Source: JACKIC01 sp964543795
Lineage (GTDB): Bacteria > Planctomycetota > UBA1135 > UBA2386
Length of the DNA stretch: 64,000 nucleotides
NCBI GenBank assembly: GCA_964543795.1
Contig: CAZIZN010000011.1
Location: 1-64,000, forward strand
Reading direction: 5' to 3'
Position 1 is the first letter of the stretch; each line of letters opens with the position of its first letter. Shown here in pieces: positions 12,279-20,501 of this stretch. The position numbers and the translations under genes were made by a program. The notes below the pieces were generated by a model that was not told the origin of the DNA, did no database searches, and saw only the letters and a program-made list of their open reading frames with translations.

Positions 12279-12440
12279 ATGAGCGAATCCCACCCGCAGC
12301 TTCCGATCGACCCGAAGGAACTCGTTCCCGCGGCGGTCGGTTTCGTCGCCGGCCTCGGCATCCTGGCCTTCTTCGTGCTGTTGGCGCTGGCCATGGGGCT
12401 CACGACGATCGTGAACCACGCCAACATCCCGATGCAGTGA
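12279..12440 (+). CDS. 53-residue single-pass membrane protein
   Basis: Short ORF with a clear design: a hydrophilic N-terminus (MSESHPQLPIDPKELVP), one strong transmembrane helix at about residues 18-45 and a short tail ending NIPMQ. It lies 80 nt after the aminopeptidase gene and has a TAGCCT box (12261-12266) 12 nt before the ATG, so it may have its own promoter. Its last codons form the first unit of the tandem repeat that follows. No family recognised; it resembles small inner-membrane peptides of unknown role. Confidence 0.6.
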   Translation: MSESHPQLPIDPKELVPAAVGFVAGLGILAFFVLLALAMGLTTIVNHANIPMQ

Positions 12441-12488
12441 CCCCGAATGCAGTGAGCCGGATGCAGTGACCCGGATGCAGTGACCCGA
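12431..12488. repeat. four copies of a 14-15-bp tandem repeat
   Basis: The unit is ATGCAGTGACCCGG with minor changes, starting at 12432, 12447, 12461 and 12475. The first unit supplies the last codons and stop of the 53-residue membrane protein; the others each contain ATG-CAG-TGA. Looks like recent slippage duplication of the gene end. Confidence 0.85.
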
Positions 12489-12748
12489 CGGGATGCCCGG
12501 GGCCTGTAGTGCCCTGGGCGGCGGGGTCGCCCCGAGGGCTCGAGCTGGGGTGATGCTCGTCTGGCGACGCGCCACCGAGGAGCCTCCCACCGAGGAGCCA
12601 CCGAGGAGCCAGCGACGAGCCACGCAGACGCCGTCAGCAGGAATCCGCCTGCGGCGCCCACGGCTCACGACCAGCGCGCAACCTGGCGCAGGTTGCCGAT
12701 CCGGCTGGCACGCCGCGCGGCCAGCCGGGCCCTTGGCCTAGCGGCGCA
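12441..12748. other. gene-poor stretch with short repeats
   Basis: After the ATGCAGTGA repeats there is a second short direct repeat, ACCGAGGAGCC, three times between 12572 and 12610. Beyond that I see no gene or clear regulatory site. The stretch separates the membrane-peptide gene from the convergent RNA-binding protein gene. Confidence 0.6.
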
Positions 12749-13306
12749 CTACCATTCGTCGCCGCCGCCGCCGCCGCCGCCACTGCCGCCGCCGTAGTCG
12801 TCGTCGTTGCGCCGACCACCGCGACCGCGGCCGCCGCCGCCGCCACCGCCGCCGTAACCACCACCGCCGCGGCCACCGCCGCCGCCGCCGTAGCCACCGC
12901 GGCCACCGCCGCCACCACCACCGAAGCCACCGCGGCCGCCGCCGCCACCGCCACCGTAGCCGCCGCGGCCTCCACCGCCGCCGCCGCCGCCGTAGCCGCC
13001 GCGGCCACCGCCACCACCGCCGCCGAAGCCGCCGCGACCGCCGCCGCCGCCTTCAGCGCGCGGCTGGGCTTCGTTCACGCGCAGCGGCCGGCCGTCGAGC
13101 TCGGCACCGTTCATCGCGGCGATCGCGGCCTGGGCGTCCGCGTCGTTGGCCATCTCGACGAACGCGAAGCCGCGCGAGCGACCCGTGTCGCGTTCGAGCA
13201 TGATCTTGCAGTCCGTCACCGTTCGCCCGTCGGCGCCAAAGGCCTCGCGAAGGGCGTCCTCGGTCGTTTGGAAGGAAAGGTTTCCTACGTACAGTCTCGT
13301 ACCCAT
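12749..13306 (-). CDS. RRM RNA-binding protein with long glycine-rich RGG tail
   Basis: 185 residues. Residues 1-85 form one RRM with RNP2 LYVGNL near the start and RNP1 RGFAFVEM. The remaining ~95 residues are almost only Gly, Arg, Phe and Tyr in units such as GGRGGYGGGG, ending with an acidic DDDYGGG region. This is the plan of the small bacterial glycine-rich RNA-binding (Rbp) proteins, which bind RNA and often respond to cold, but with an unusually long RGG tail. The ATG at 13306 starts the standard family N-terminus MGTRLYVGNL; another in-frame start lies nine codons upstream. The tail DNA is a GCC/GGC-type low-complexity tract. Confidence 0.92.
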   Translation of the reverse strand: MGTRLYVGNLSFQTTEDALREAFGADGRTVTDCKIMLERDTGRSRGFAFVEMANDADAQAAIAAMNGAELDGRPLRVNEAQPRAEGGGGGRGGFGGGGGGGRGGYGGGGGGGGRGGYGGGGGGGRGGFGGGGGGGRGGYGGGGGGRGGGGYGGGGGGGGRGRGGRRNDDDYGGGSGGGGGGGDEW

Positions 13307-13578
13307 CGAATCCGACTCTGTCTGACGATCCACCCTTTGCTGGATTATCGGCGCACCGGCGGCGAAAGGGCGGACGCCGCGGGTGACACGAGAGCGGAGC
13401 CTGACTGGGTTCCCCGATCGATCCGCGGGTGGCGAACCAAGCAGAGTGCGCCCCGGGAAGGTCGCTGTCGCGCGGGAAGATCCCAGAGCCGAACGTGCGG
13501 CGCAAGGGCCGTCCGGCCATTTCGGCGGGCGCCAAGCGTCTGGATCACCTCGCCCCCCTCGCTATCCTCGCGCCCCTC

Positions 13579-15099
13579 ATGCAGTACGCCTTCGTCCTCG
13601 ACCAGCGCCGCTGCATCGGTTGTCACGCGTGCACGGTCGCCTGCAAGAGCGAGAACGAGGTGCCGATCGGCGACTTCCGCACCTGGGTCAAGTACACCGA
13701 CGTGGGCGCCTTCCCGACCGTGCGAAGGCACTTCGCCGTGTTGCGCTGCAACCAGTGCACAGCGGCTCCCTGCGTGACGATCTGCCCGGTGACGGCCCTG
13801 CACAAGCGTCCCGACGGCATCGTCGATCTCGACAAGGACGTCTGCATCGGCTGCAAGGCCTGCATGCAGGCCTGCCCCTACGACGCCCTCTACCTCAACG
13901 AGGACACCGGCGGCGCGGAGAAGTGCCACTTCTGCGCGCACCGCGTCGAACAGGGGCTGAAGCCCGCCTGCGAGATCGTCTGTCCCGAGACGGCGATCAT
14001 CTCCGGCGATCTGCACGACCCGCAGAGCCCCGTGAGCCGGCTCCTGGCGACCGTGCCGGGTGCCGCGGTGCGCCGTCCCGAACAGGGCACCGGCCCCAAC
14101 GTGTTCTACCTCGGCGCGCACGCGGTCTCGCTCGAGCCGGGCACCGCGCGCGAAGAGGACATGTACCTCTGGAGCGACCGGCGACTGCCCAAGCCGCCGC
14201 TGCCGGAGACGGCGGTCGCGTCGATGCAGCGCGCCGACGCGAAGGTCGCACTCGACGTCGACCACAAGGTGCACTGGGGCTGGAAGGTCGCCGCCTACCT
14301 CGTCACCAAGGGCATCGCCGCCGGCGCTGCGCTGTGGGCGCCGTTCGTTGCCTTCATGCCCGCGGCCCAGGGCTTCGTGCGCGACTACCTGCCCGAGCTG
14401 CTGGCGCTCGTGTTCCTTGGCGTGACCAACCTGCTGCTCGTCGCCGACCTCAAGCGGCCCAAGCAGTTCCTGTCGATCCTGCTGCGGCCCAACACCCGCA
14501 GCTGGCTCGTCAAGGGTGCCTGGGTCCTCACGGCCTTCGGCCTGTTGACGACGGCGATCGTCGTGGCGCGACTGTTCTCCCTGCACGACCTCGCGGACGG
14601 CCTGCGTTGGACCAACCTGATCGGCGGCTCGCTCGCCGCCGCCTACACTGCGTTCCTGTTCGCGCAGTGCGAAGGCCGGGACCTCTGGCAGAACACCCGC
14701 GTGCTGCTGCCGCACCTGCTCGTGCAGGCACTGCTCGTGGCCGGCGCCGCGCTGCTGCCCTTCGTGCCCGACACCAAGCTCGCGGTGGCCGTCGCGGTGC
14801 TCGCGCTGGCCCACCACGCGCTCGGCCTCCTCGAGCGGTTCGGCGCGCACGACACGCACAACGCGCGCATGGCCGCGGTGCTGCTGCCCCGGATCCCGTC
14901 CTTTCCGGGCAGCCGCCTGCCGGCGTTCTCGACGGGCCTGGCCACGACGACCGCCACGTCGCTGCTCGCGATGCTGCTGGTGGTCGCGGGCGTGGCACCC
15001 CCTGTGGTCCTCGCCCTGTGCGCGGTGTCCGGCTGGTTCGGCCTCTACCTCTACGAACGCGCGTACGTGCAGGCCGGACAGCTGCCGCCGCTGTCCTGA
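13579..15099 (+). CDS. fused Fe-S electron-transfer and NrfD/DmsC-like membrane-anchor subunit of a molybdoenzyme
   Basis: 506 residues. Residues 1-~190 form a DmsB/PsrB-type polyferredoxin with several Cys groups, beginning CIGCHACTVAC (C12, C15, C18, C22), then CNQCTAAPC, CIGCKACMQACP and CHFC, enough for four clusters. From about residue 230 onward there are roughly eight hydrophobic helices of a NrfD/DmsC-like quinone-binding anchor. The two are separate genes in most systems. It should pass electrons between the quinone pool and the molybdopterin subunit encoded at 16076. ATG 13579 begins directly at the Fe-S domain and has a TATCCT box 10 nt before it. Confidence 0.9.
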   Translation: MQYAFVLDQRRCIGCHACTVACKSENEVPIGDFRTWVKYTDVGAFPTVRRHFAVLRCNQCTAAPCVTICPVTALHKRPDGIVDLDKDVCIGCKACMQACPYDALYLNEDTGGAEKCHFCAHRVEQGLKPACEIVCPETAIISGDLHDPQSPVSRLLATVPGAAVRRPEQGTGPNVFYLGAHAVSLEPGTAREEDMYLWSDRRLPKPPLPETAVASMQRADAKVALDVDHKVHWGWKVAAYLVTKGIAAGAALWAPFVAFMPAAQGFVRDYLPELLALVFLGVTNLLLVADLKRPKQFLSILLRPNTRSWLVKGAWVLTAFGLLTTAIVVARLFSLHDLADGLRWTNLIGGSLAAAYTAFLFAQCEGRDLWQNTRVLLPHLLVQALLVAGAALLPFVPDTKLAVAVAVLALAHHALGLLERFGAHDTHNARMAAVLLPRIPSFPGSRLPAFSTGLATTTATSLLAMLLVVAGVAPPVVLALCAVSGWFGLYLYERAYVQAGQLPPLS

Positions 15100-15136
15100 C
15101 CGTCGTCGGTTCCGGCCTCCGACGAGCGGACCGGCC

Positions 15137-15460
15137 TTGCCACGGACCGGTCGGCGTGCACCCCCGCGGATTGCCTGCCAGGCCCGCTTGCGGCGGCTCC
15201 GCGCCGGCGATCTGCTGTCCCAGGTGCTGCCGCCCGACCTCGAATCCGTGGCCCGCAAGGAACTCGCCGAGGCCGGCGTCGACGCCAGTTACGTCGCCTT
15301 CGTCGCGCGGCATCTCGACCGGCCCGATGCGGAATGGCGATGGTGCTGCGGCAGTGCCTGCGATCCGTGCGTGAACCGGCTGGGGCGCGTCGTCGACGCG
15401 GTGCGCGCCCGTCGCGGCGGGGCCCCCGAGGGGATGCCCAAGTCCGACGCTTCGCCGTAA
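15137..15460 (+). CDS. small CCGSxC-motif protein, oxidoreductase-like domain family
   Basis: 107 residues, soluble. The C-terminal third has WRWCCGSACDPCVNRLG. This closely resembles the CCGSGCxxCV core of the short oxidoreductase-like domain found at the N-terminus of some eukaryotic and bacterial redox proteins. The Cys set could bind a metal or cluster. It sits 37 nt after the Fe-S/NrfD gene and 11 nt before the CBS gene, in the middle of the molybdoenzyme operon, so a maturation or electron-transfer role is plausible but unproven. The residues before ~25 are Arg-rich, so a later start is possible. Confidence 0.65.
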   Translation: MPRTGRRAPPRIACQARLRRLRAGDLLSQVLPPDLESVARKELAEAGVDASYVAFVARHLDRPDAEWRWCCGSACDPCVNRLGRVVDAVRARRGGAPEGMPKSDASP

Positions 15461-15471
15461 CCTGGGTCGAC

Positions 15472-15939
15472 ATGGACTCGAACCGAACCGTGCTGACCGC
15501 CGCCCAGGTCATGCAGAAACAGGTCTTCGCGCTCGCCGCGGACCAGTCGGTCCTCGACGCGGTCGCCGACCTCCTGCATCGAGGGTTCGCCGGCGCCCCC
15601 GTGCTCGAAGGCGGCAAACTCGTCGGCGTCTTCAGCGAACGCGACGCGCTGGCCGCGCTCGCGTCGGCGCACTACGAAGGCGAACCACCGGGCACCGTCG
15701 CCCAGCACATGCGGCGCGACTTCCCCGTGGTGGGGCTCGACACCGATCTCTACGAACTCGCGATGGTGTTCCGCGACCAGGCGGTGCGCTGGCTGCCGGT
15801 CGTCGACCGACACCGTCAGCTGCTCGGGCTCGTGACGCGCACCGAAGTCCTCGTGGCGATGGCGAACCTCTACCAGCGCCGCGAGAAGACGAACTACGAG
15901 CGCCTGCAGGAGCACATGGCGCTCCGGCACGGCCACTAG
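15472..15939 (+). CDS. tandem CBS-domain protein
   Basis: 155 residues made almost wholly of two CBS domains (about 10-70 and 80-135), with VMQKQVFALAADQSV at the first and PVVDRHRQLLGLVTR closing the second. Stand-alone CBS pairs bind adenine nucleotides and act as energy sensors. Here it lies inside the molybdoenzyme operon, so it may tune activity of that complex to AMP/ATP state; this is inference. The ATG at 15472 is 11 nt after the previous stop. TAACCT (15458-15463) overlaps that stop and could be a -10 box. Confidence 0.9.
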   Translation: MDSNRTVLTAAQVMQKQVFALAADQSVLDAVADLLHRGFAGAPVLEGGKLVGVFSERDALAALASAHYEGEPPGTVAQHMRRDFPVVGLDTDLYELAMVFRDQAVRWLPVVDRHRQLLGLVTRTEVLVAMANLYQRREKTNYERLQEHMALRHGH

Positions 15940-16075
15940 ATCCGCTGCGCGAGCCGGTCGCTGCACGCTCCGCCCGGTCCGTCCGGGTGGCGCGCGGCTG
16001 GAGACCGGGGGCCCGGCAGCGACGGAAGCCGCACGGTTGTTGTTCGGACCGGGTCCGGTACGCAACGATTGGGGC

Positions 16076-18841
16076 ATGGACCACGCGACCCTGCGCACGA
16101 CGCCGCTCGAGAACTTTCCGCCGCCGGAGCGCTGGGACGACTGGGAGGAACTCGACGCCAAGGCGTGGCCCCGGCGCGTCACGAAGCGCTACTCGCTGGT
16201 GCCGACGATCTGCTTCAACTGCGAGGCCGCGTGCGGTCTCGTCGCCTACGTCGATCGCGACGACGGCTCGATCCGCAAGCTCGAGGGCAATCCCTACCAC
16301 CCGGGTTCGCGCGGTCGCAACTGCGCCAAGGGCCCCGCGACGCTGAACCAGGTTCACGACCCCGAACGCATCCTGTACCCGCTGCGGCGCGTCGGTCCGC
16401 GTGGCAGCGGCCGGTTCGAACGCGTGAGCTGGGCCGAGGTCGTGAAGACCCTCGGCGCCCGCATCAGGAAGGCGATCGTCGAAGGCCGCAAGTCCGAGGT
16501 CATGTACCACGTGGGCCGGCCGGGCCACGACGGCTACGTCGAACGCGTGCTGCAGGCCTGGGGAGTCGACGGCCACAACTCGCACACGAACGTCTGCAGC
16601 GCCGCCGCGCGGCTCGGCTACACGCTCTGGAGCGGCTACGACCGACCGTCGCCCGACTACGAGAACGCGAAGTTCACGCTGCTGATCTCCGCGCACCTCG
16701 AGACCGGCCACTACTTCAACCCCCATGCGCAGCGCATCATCGACGGCAAGATGAAGGGCGGCAAACTCGCCGTCTGCGACATCCGGCTGTCGAACACCGC
16801 GAGCATGGGCGACTACTGGCTCGCCCCGCGACCCGGCACCGAAGCGCTGATGCTGCTCGGCTTCGCGCACGTGATCCTGAGCCTCGACCTCGTCGCGTGG
16901 GACTTCGTGCGCGACTGGGTCGACTGGCAGGGCTACCAGCGCGCGCGCGGCCGCGAGGTCGGGTTCGCCGCGTTCAAGCGGGATCTGCGCGCCGACTACG
17001 CCTTCGCGACGCCGGCCCACGTCGCCGACGTGTGTGGCCTCGAGGCGGCGACGATCGAGCAGGTCGGCCGCGAGATCGGCGAGGCCGGCAGCGCCTTCGC
17101 GTCGCACGTCTGGCGCAACACGGCGGCCGGCAACGAGGGCGGCTGGGCCACCGCGCGCAACCTGCAGTTCGTCACCGTGCTCGTCGGCGCAGTCGGTTCG
17201 CTCGGCGGCACCGCCGGTGCTGGCACCAACAAGTTCGTGCCGTCGCCGTTCAGCAAGCCGCGGCCGCAGGACGTCTGGAGCGAACTGCTCTACCCGCGCG
17301 AGTGGCCGCTCGCGCACCACGAGCTGAGCTTCCTGCTGCCGCACCTGCTCAAGACCGGCCGCGGCCGCATCGACACCTACTTCACGCGCGTCTACAACCC
17401 GGTCTGGACCAACCCCGACGGGGCCATGTGGATCGAGGCGCTGTCCGACGAAGCGCTCGTCGGTTGCCACGCGGTGCTGTCGCCGACCTGGAACGAGACT
17501 GCGCGCTGGGCCGACTTCGTGCTGCCGATGGGCCACGCCACGGAACGCCACGACCTCATGTCGCAGGAGACGCACGCGGCGACCTGGATCGGCTTCCGGC
17601 AGCCCGTGCACCGCGTGCTCGCCGAGCGGCAGGGCAAGCAGGTCACCTGGACCTACGAATGCAACCCCGGCGAGGTCTGGGAAGAAGACGAGTTCTGGAT
17701 CGCGCTGTCGTGGGAAGTCGACCCCGACGGCAGCCTCGGCATCCGCCAGCACTTCGAATCGCCCTACCGGCCGGGCGAGCGCATCACGATCGAGGAGTAC
17801 TACCGTTGGATCTTCGAGAACTCGGTGCCGGGCCTGCCCGAAGCCGCCGCGAAGCTGGGCCAGACGCCGCTCGAGTACATGCGCACGCACGGCTGCTTCC
17901 TGGTGCAGGATCAGGTCTACAAGACCCACGAAGCCGAGCTGCCGCCGGGCGACCACGTGATCGACGCTGCCAACGGTGTGGTCACGCAAGGCGGCAAGGT
18001 GGTCGGCGTCTACGCGGGCGGCAAGGCGCGCGTCGGCTTCCCGACGCCGACCCGCAAGCTCGAACTGCACTCGCAGACGATGGTCGACTGGGGCTGGCCC
18101 GAGTACGCCGCACCCGTCTACGTGCCGAGCCACGTCGACGAGCGCCACCTCGACCGCGCGAAGGGCGAGATGGTGCTCGTCGGCACCTTCCGCCTGCCGA
18201 CGTTGATCCATACGCGCTCCGCGAACAGCAAGTGGCTCACGGAGCTGTCGAACACCAACCCGGTCTGGATCCATCCGCGCGACGCCGCGCGCCTGGGTGT
18301 CGCGAGTGGCGACCTGCTGCGGGTGAGCACGCGCATCGGCTACTACGTCAACACCGCGTGGGTCACCGAAGGCGTGCGCCCCGGTGTGATCGCGTGCAGC
18401 CACCACCTCGGCCGCTGGACGGTGCGCGGCGACCAGGTGTCGGGCAACCACTGGCAGCTGCACGACGTCGATCTGCGCAAGGTCACGGACACCGCGTGGC
18501 TCATGCGCCGCACGAAGCCCGTGGGTCCGTTCGCGAGCCGGGACGAGGACAGCGAGAAGGTCTGGTGGTCGAGCGGCGGCGTGCACCAGAACATGACGTT
18601 CCCCGTGCAGCCCGATCCGGTCAGCGGCATGCACTGCTGGCACCAGCGCGTCACGGTCACCAAGGCCGAGGCCGGCGACCGCTACGGCGACGTCTACGTC
18701 GACACGGCGAAGTCGATGGCGGCGTTCGAGGAGTGGCTGGCGAAGACGCGGCCGGCGGGCGAGTTCGGCGTGGACGGGCTGCGCCGGCCGCTGCACCTGA
18801 AGCGGGTCTGTCGGCCGACCGACGCGGCGTTCCGGCTGTAG
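16076..18841 (+). CDS. molybdopterin oxidoreductase catalytic subunit (complex Fe-S molybdoenzyme family)
   Basis: 921 residues. The N-terminal Fe-S motif is C46-C49-C53...C83 (CFNCEAAC, NCAKG), which holds one [4Fe-4S] cluster. It is followed by MGD-binding molybdopterin domains, with C174 in THTNVCS-like context as the likely Mo ligand, as in polysulfide/thiosulfate or nitrate-type enzymes. The C-terminal dinucleotide-binding domain starts near residue 700. With the fused Fe-S/NrfD subunit it should form a membrane-bound quinone-linked respiratory reductase or dehydrogenase; the substrate cannot be deduced. I find no twin-Arg signal before the Fe-S motif, so the active site may face the cytoplasm. 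ATG 16076 chosen; another in-frame start lies 13 codons earlier. Confidence 0.9.
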   Translation: MDHATLRTTPLENFPPPERWDDWEELDAKAWPRRVTKRYSLVPTICFNCEAACGLVAYVDRDDGSIRKLEGNPYHPGSRGRNCAKGPATLNQVHDPERILYPLRRVGPRGSGRFERVSWAEVVKTLGARIRKAIVEGRKSEVMYHVGRPGHDGYVERVLQAWGVDGHNSHTNVCSAAARLGYTLWSGYDRPSPDYENAKFTLLISAHLETGHYFNPHAQRIIDGKMKGGKLAVCDIRLSNTASMGDYWLAPRPGTEALMLLGFAHVILSLDLVAWDFVRDWVDWQGYQRARGREVGFAAFKRDLRADYAFATPAHVADVCGLEAATIEQVGREIGEAGSAFASHVWRNTAAGNEGGWATARNLQFVTVLVGAVGSLGGTAGAGTNKFVPSPFSKPRPQDVWSELLYPREWPLAHHELSFLLPHLLKTGRGRIDTYFTRVYNPVWTNPDGAMWIEALSDEALVGCHAVLSPTWNETARWADFVLPMGHATERHDLMSQETHAATWIGFRQPVHRVLAERQGKQVTWTYECNPGEVWEEDEFWIALSWEVDPDGSLGIRQHFESPYRPGERITIEEYYRWIFENSVPGLPEAAAKLGQTPLEYMRTHGCFLVQDQVYKTHEAELPPGDHVIDAANGVVTQGGKVVGVYAGGKARVGFPTPTRKLELHSQTMVDWGWPEYAAPVYVPSHVDERHLDRAKGEMVLVGTFRLPTLIHTRSANSKWLTELSNTNPVWIHPRDAARLGVASGDLLRVSTRIGYYVNTAWVTEGVRPGVIACSHHLGRWTVRGDQVSGNHWQLHDVDLRKVTDTAWLMRRTKPVGPFASRDEDSEKVWWSSGGVHQNMTFPVQPDPVSGMHCWHQRVTVTKAEAGDRYGDVYVDTAKSMAAFEEWLAKTRPAGEFGVDGLRRPLHLKRVCRPTDAAFRL

Positions 18842-18860
18842 CGGCGGTAGGCTTCCAGGA

Positions 18861-19775
18861 ATGATCGCGAAGCTGCAGATCGAGAACTACCGCTGCCTCC
18901 GTGACGTCACGTTGACGTTGGAGCCGATGACTGTGTTCGTTGGCGCCAATGCATCGGGGAAGAGCAGCGTGTTCGGCGCTTTGACGCAGTCGTTCTCGAT
19001 CGGGAACACCTGGAGTCGAGATGCGAATCTCGAGGTGCGCGTGCACGCGTGGCCTTCCAAGGGCCCCAAGAGCGAATGCCTGTGGCGGCCTGCGGAGGGC
19101 AGATTGCGGGGCACGGCGCCTCCCTCCACGATGCACGTGCAGCTCGACCTCACGCAGCTGCGATTGCCGAACCAGGTGGCCGAGGCACGTGCCCTGTCCG
19201 CGAACGGCTTCGGTCTGACGAACCTCTACGCCACGCTGACCCGCCGCGAGCAGGACGAGGTCGCGAGGCAATTCTGCTCCTTGGTTCCCATGTTTGCCGA
19301 CGTCGCGGCGCGTCCAGCACAGGCTGGCTCGCACCGCCTCGTCTTCCAGGACCGTTGGCGCCCCGGCATCTGGTACGAGCCACACGAAGTCTCCGAGGGC
19401 TCCATCCTGATGCTCGCGTACCTCTTGCTCTCGTACCAGGCGCCATCGCCGGAGATCGTCGCCATCGAGGAGCCTGAGCGCGGCCTTCATCCCTACCTGA
19501 TGGGCCAGCTGATCACCGTGCTGCGAAAGCTCGCCCTCGGCGAGGTCGGCGGACGACCTGTGCAGGTGCTGCTCGCAACCCACTCTGCCGAGCTGCTGAA
19601 CTTCGTGGAGGCTCGAGAGATCCGCTTCTTCCGCCGCTCGAGCCAAACCGGCGAGACAGTCGTCGAAGAGGCGCCGGTCGACGATCCATCATGGCTTCGG
19701 TCGCTCAAGGAGTACGAAGGATCGCTCGGTGATCTGTGGCTGTCCGGAGGCCTCGGCGGAGTGCCGGGACACTGA
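18861..19775 (+). CDS. AAA ATPase (AAA15/21, OLD/SMC-like), probable defence component
   Basis: 304 residues with an SMC/OLD-type ATPase core: Walker A GANASGKSS (28-36), signature-like VSEGSIL (177-183), Walker B IVAIEEPE (199-206) and H-loop ATHS (239-242). The start is the classic NYRCLRDVTL of this family. There is no nuclease domain of its own. The next gene overlaps its stop by 1 nt (TGATG) and encodes a Toprim-like partner. Such ATPase-plus-Toprim pairs are a recurrent anti-phage architecture (PARIS and relatives). Third codon positions are clearly more A/T-rich than in the neighbours, which suggests acquisition. A TAGGCT box ends 7 nt before the ATG. Confidence 0.88.
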   Translation: MIAKLQIENYRCLRDVTLTLEPMTVFVGANASGKSSVFGALTQSFSIGNTWSRDANLEVRVHAWPSKGPKSECLWRPAEGRLRGTAPPSTMHVQLDLTQLRLPNQVAEARALSANGFGLTNLYATLTRREQDEVARQFCSLVPMFADVAARPAQAGSHRLVFQDRWRPGIWYEPHEVSEGSILMLAYLLLSYQAPSPEIVAIEEPERGLHPYLMGQLITVLRKLALGEVGGRPVQVLLATHSAELLNFVEAREIRFFRRSSQTGETVVEEAPVDDPSWLRSLKEYEGSLGDLWLSGGLGGVPGH

Positions 19776-20449
19776 TGTCCCTGCGAGTCGTGCTGTACGC
19801 GGAGGGGCCCGGTGAGGACCGGGGCGAATCGCCGTGGTTGGCGGAACCCGGTCACCCTCTCGCCGACGACTCGCTCGGTGCGGGGCACATCCTGCTGGCC
19901 CGTACCATCGCCTCCGTCAGCAGGATCCCCTGCGCAGCGATCCAGTTCCTTTCCCCTCTGCGCGCGAAGGGGCGCCCACACCGTGGTAGCGATCTCACGA
20001 GCAGGGCCAGGCTGCGCCAGCTGTTGACGTTCCCTGGGTCGAGCCGGCGCCCGGACCTCGCCATCGTACTTGTCGATGAAGACGGTACAGGCGACCGACG
20101 AGAAGTCCTTATCGCGATGACGCAGGACCTCGAGCTCCCGCATGTCATCGGTGTTCCGGTTCGCGAGTTCGAAGCCTGGCTGATCGCAGACAACAAGGCG
20201 TTGGCCTCCGTCCTGCCAGGCCACACGACTCCCACAGCACCCGAGACCATGCGTCCGCGGCAGGCGAAGGATCTGCTCCGCAACTGGATCGCCGGCCATC
20301 CAGCACACCAGCACGGGGTCAACGTGCCACGGAAGCTGCGCGTCGCGCTCGCCACGCAGATCGATCTAGACGAGTTGACGAAATCGTCCTCCTTCCAGCG
20401 CCTGCAAACCGACCTTCGGAGCCTGCTGACCCAACTCGGTCACGCCTGA
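19775..20449 (+). CDS. DUF4276-like / Toprim-fold partner of the AAA ATPase
   Basis: 224 residues. It starts VVLYAEG (E10), then has IVLVDEDG (D101-x-D103) and VREFEAWLIAD (E131/E133). This spacing of Glu, Asp-x-Asp and Glu fits a Toprim-like metal site, as found in DUF4276 and related effectors. I infer it is the nuclease or effector half, controlled by the ATPase whose gene it overlaps (TGATG). No membrane segment. Base usage matches the ATPase gene rather than the flanking genes. Family assignment at the DUF level is by motif memory, so treat it as probable. Confidence 0.75.
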   Translation: MSLRVVLYAEGPGEDRGESPWLAEPGHPLADDSLGAGHILLARTIASVSRIPCAAIQFLSPLRAKGRPHRGSDLTSRARLRQLLTFPGSSRRPDLAIVLVDEDGTGDRREVLIAMTQDLELPHVIGVPVREFEAWLIADNKALASVLPGHTTPTAPETMRPRQAKDLLRNWIAGHPAHQHGVNVPRKLRVALATQIDLDELTKSSSFQRLQTDLRSLLTQLGHA

Positions 20450-20483
20450 GCCTCAAGACACGCGCCGCTCCGGCCGATGACAC

Positions 20484-20501
20484 GGGGGCTTGCAGGCCCC
20501 C
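20484..20501 (+). promoter_or_regulatory. perfect hairpin abutting the radical SAM gene start
   Basis: GGGGGC, a 6-nt loop, then GCCCCC, ending at the base before the ATG at 20502. In the mRNA this stem would sit where a ribosome binds and could block or gate initiation. It could also end transcription from the AAA/Toprim pair 35 nt upstream, but there is no T-tract. Confidence 0.4.

Noticed and set aside
12634..13017. Ala/Val-only ORF opposite to nothing
   Set aside because: Out-of-frame reading of the glycine-rich tail of the RRM gene; pure low-complexity.
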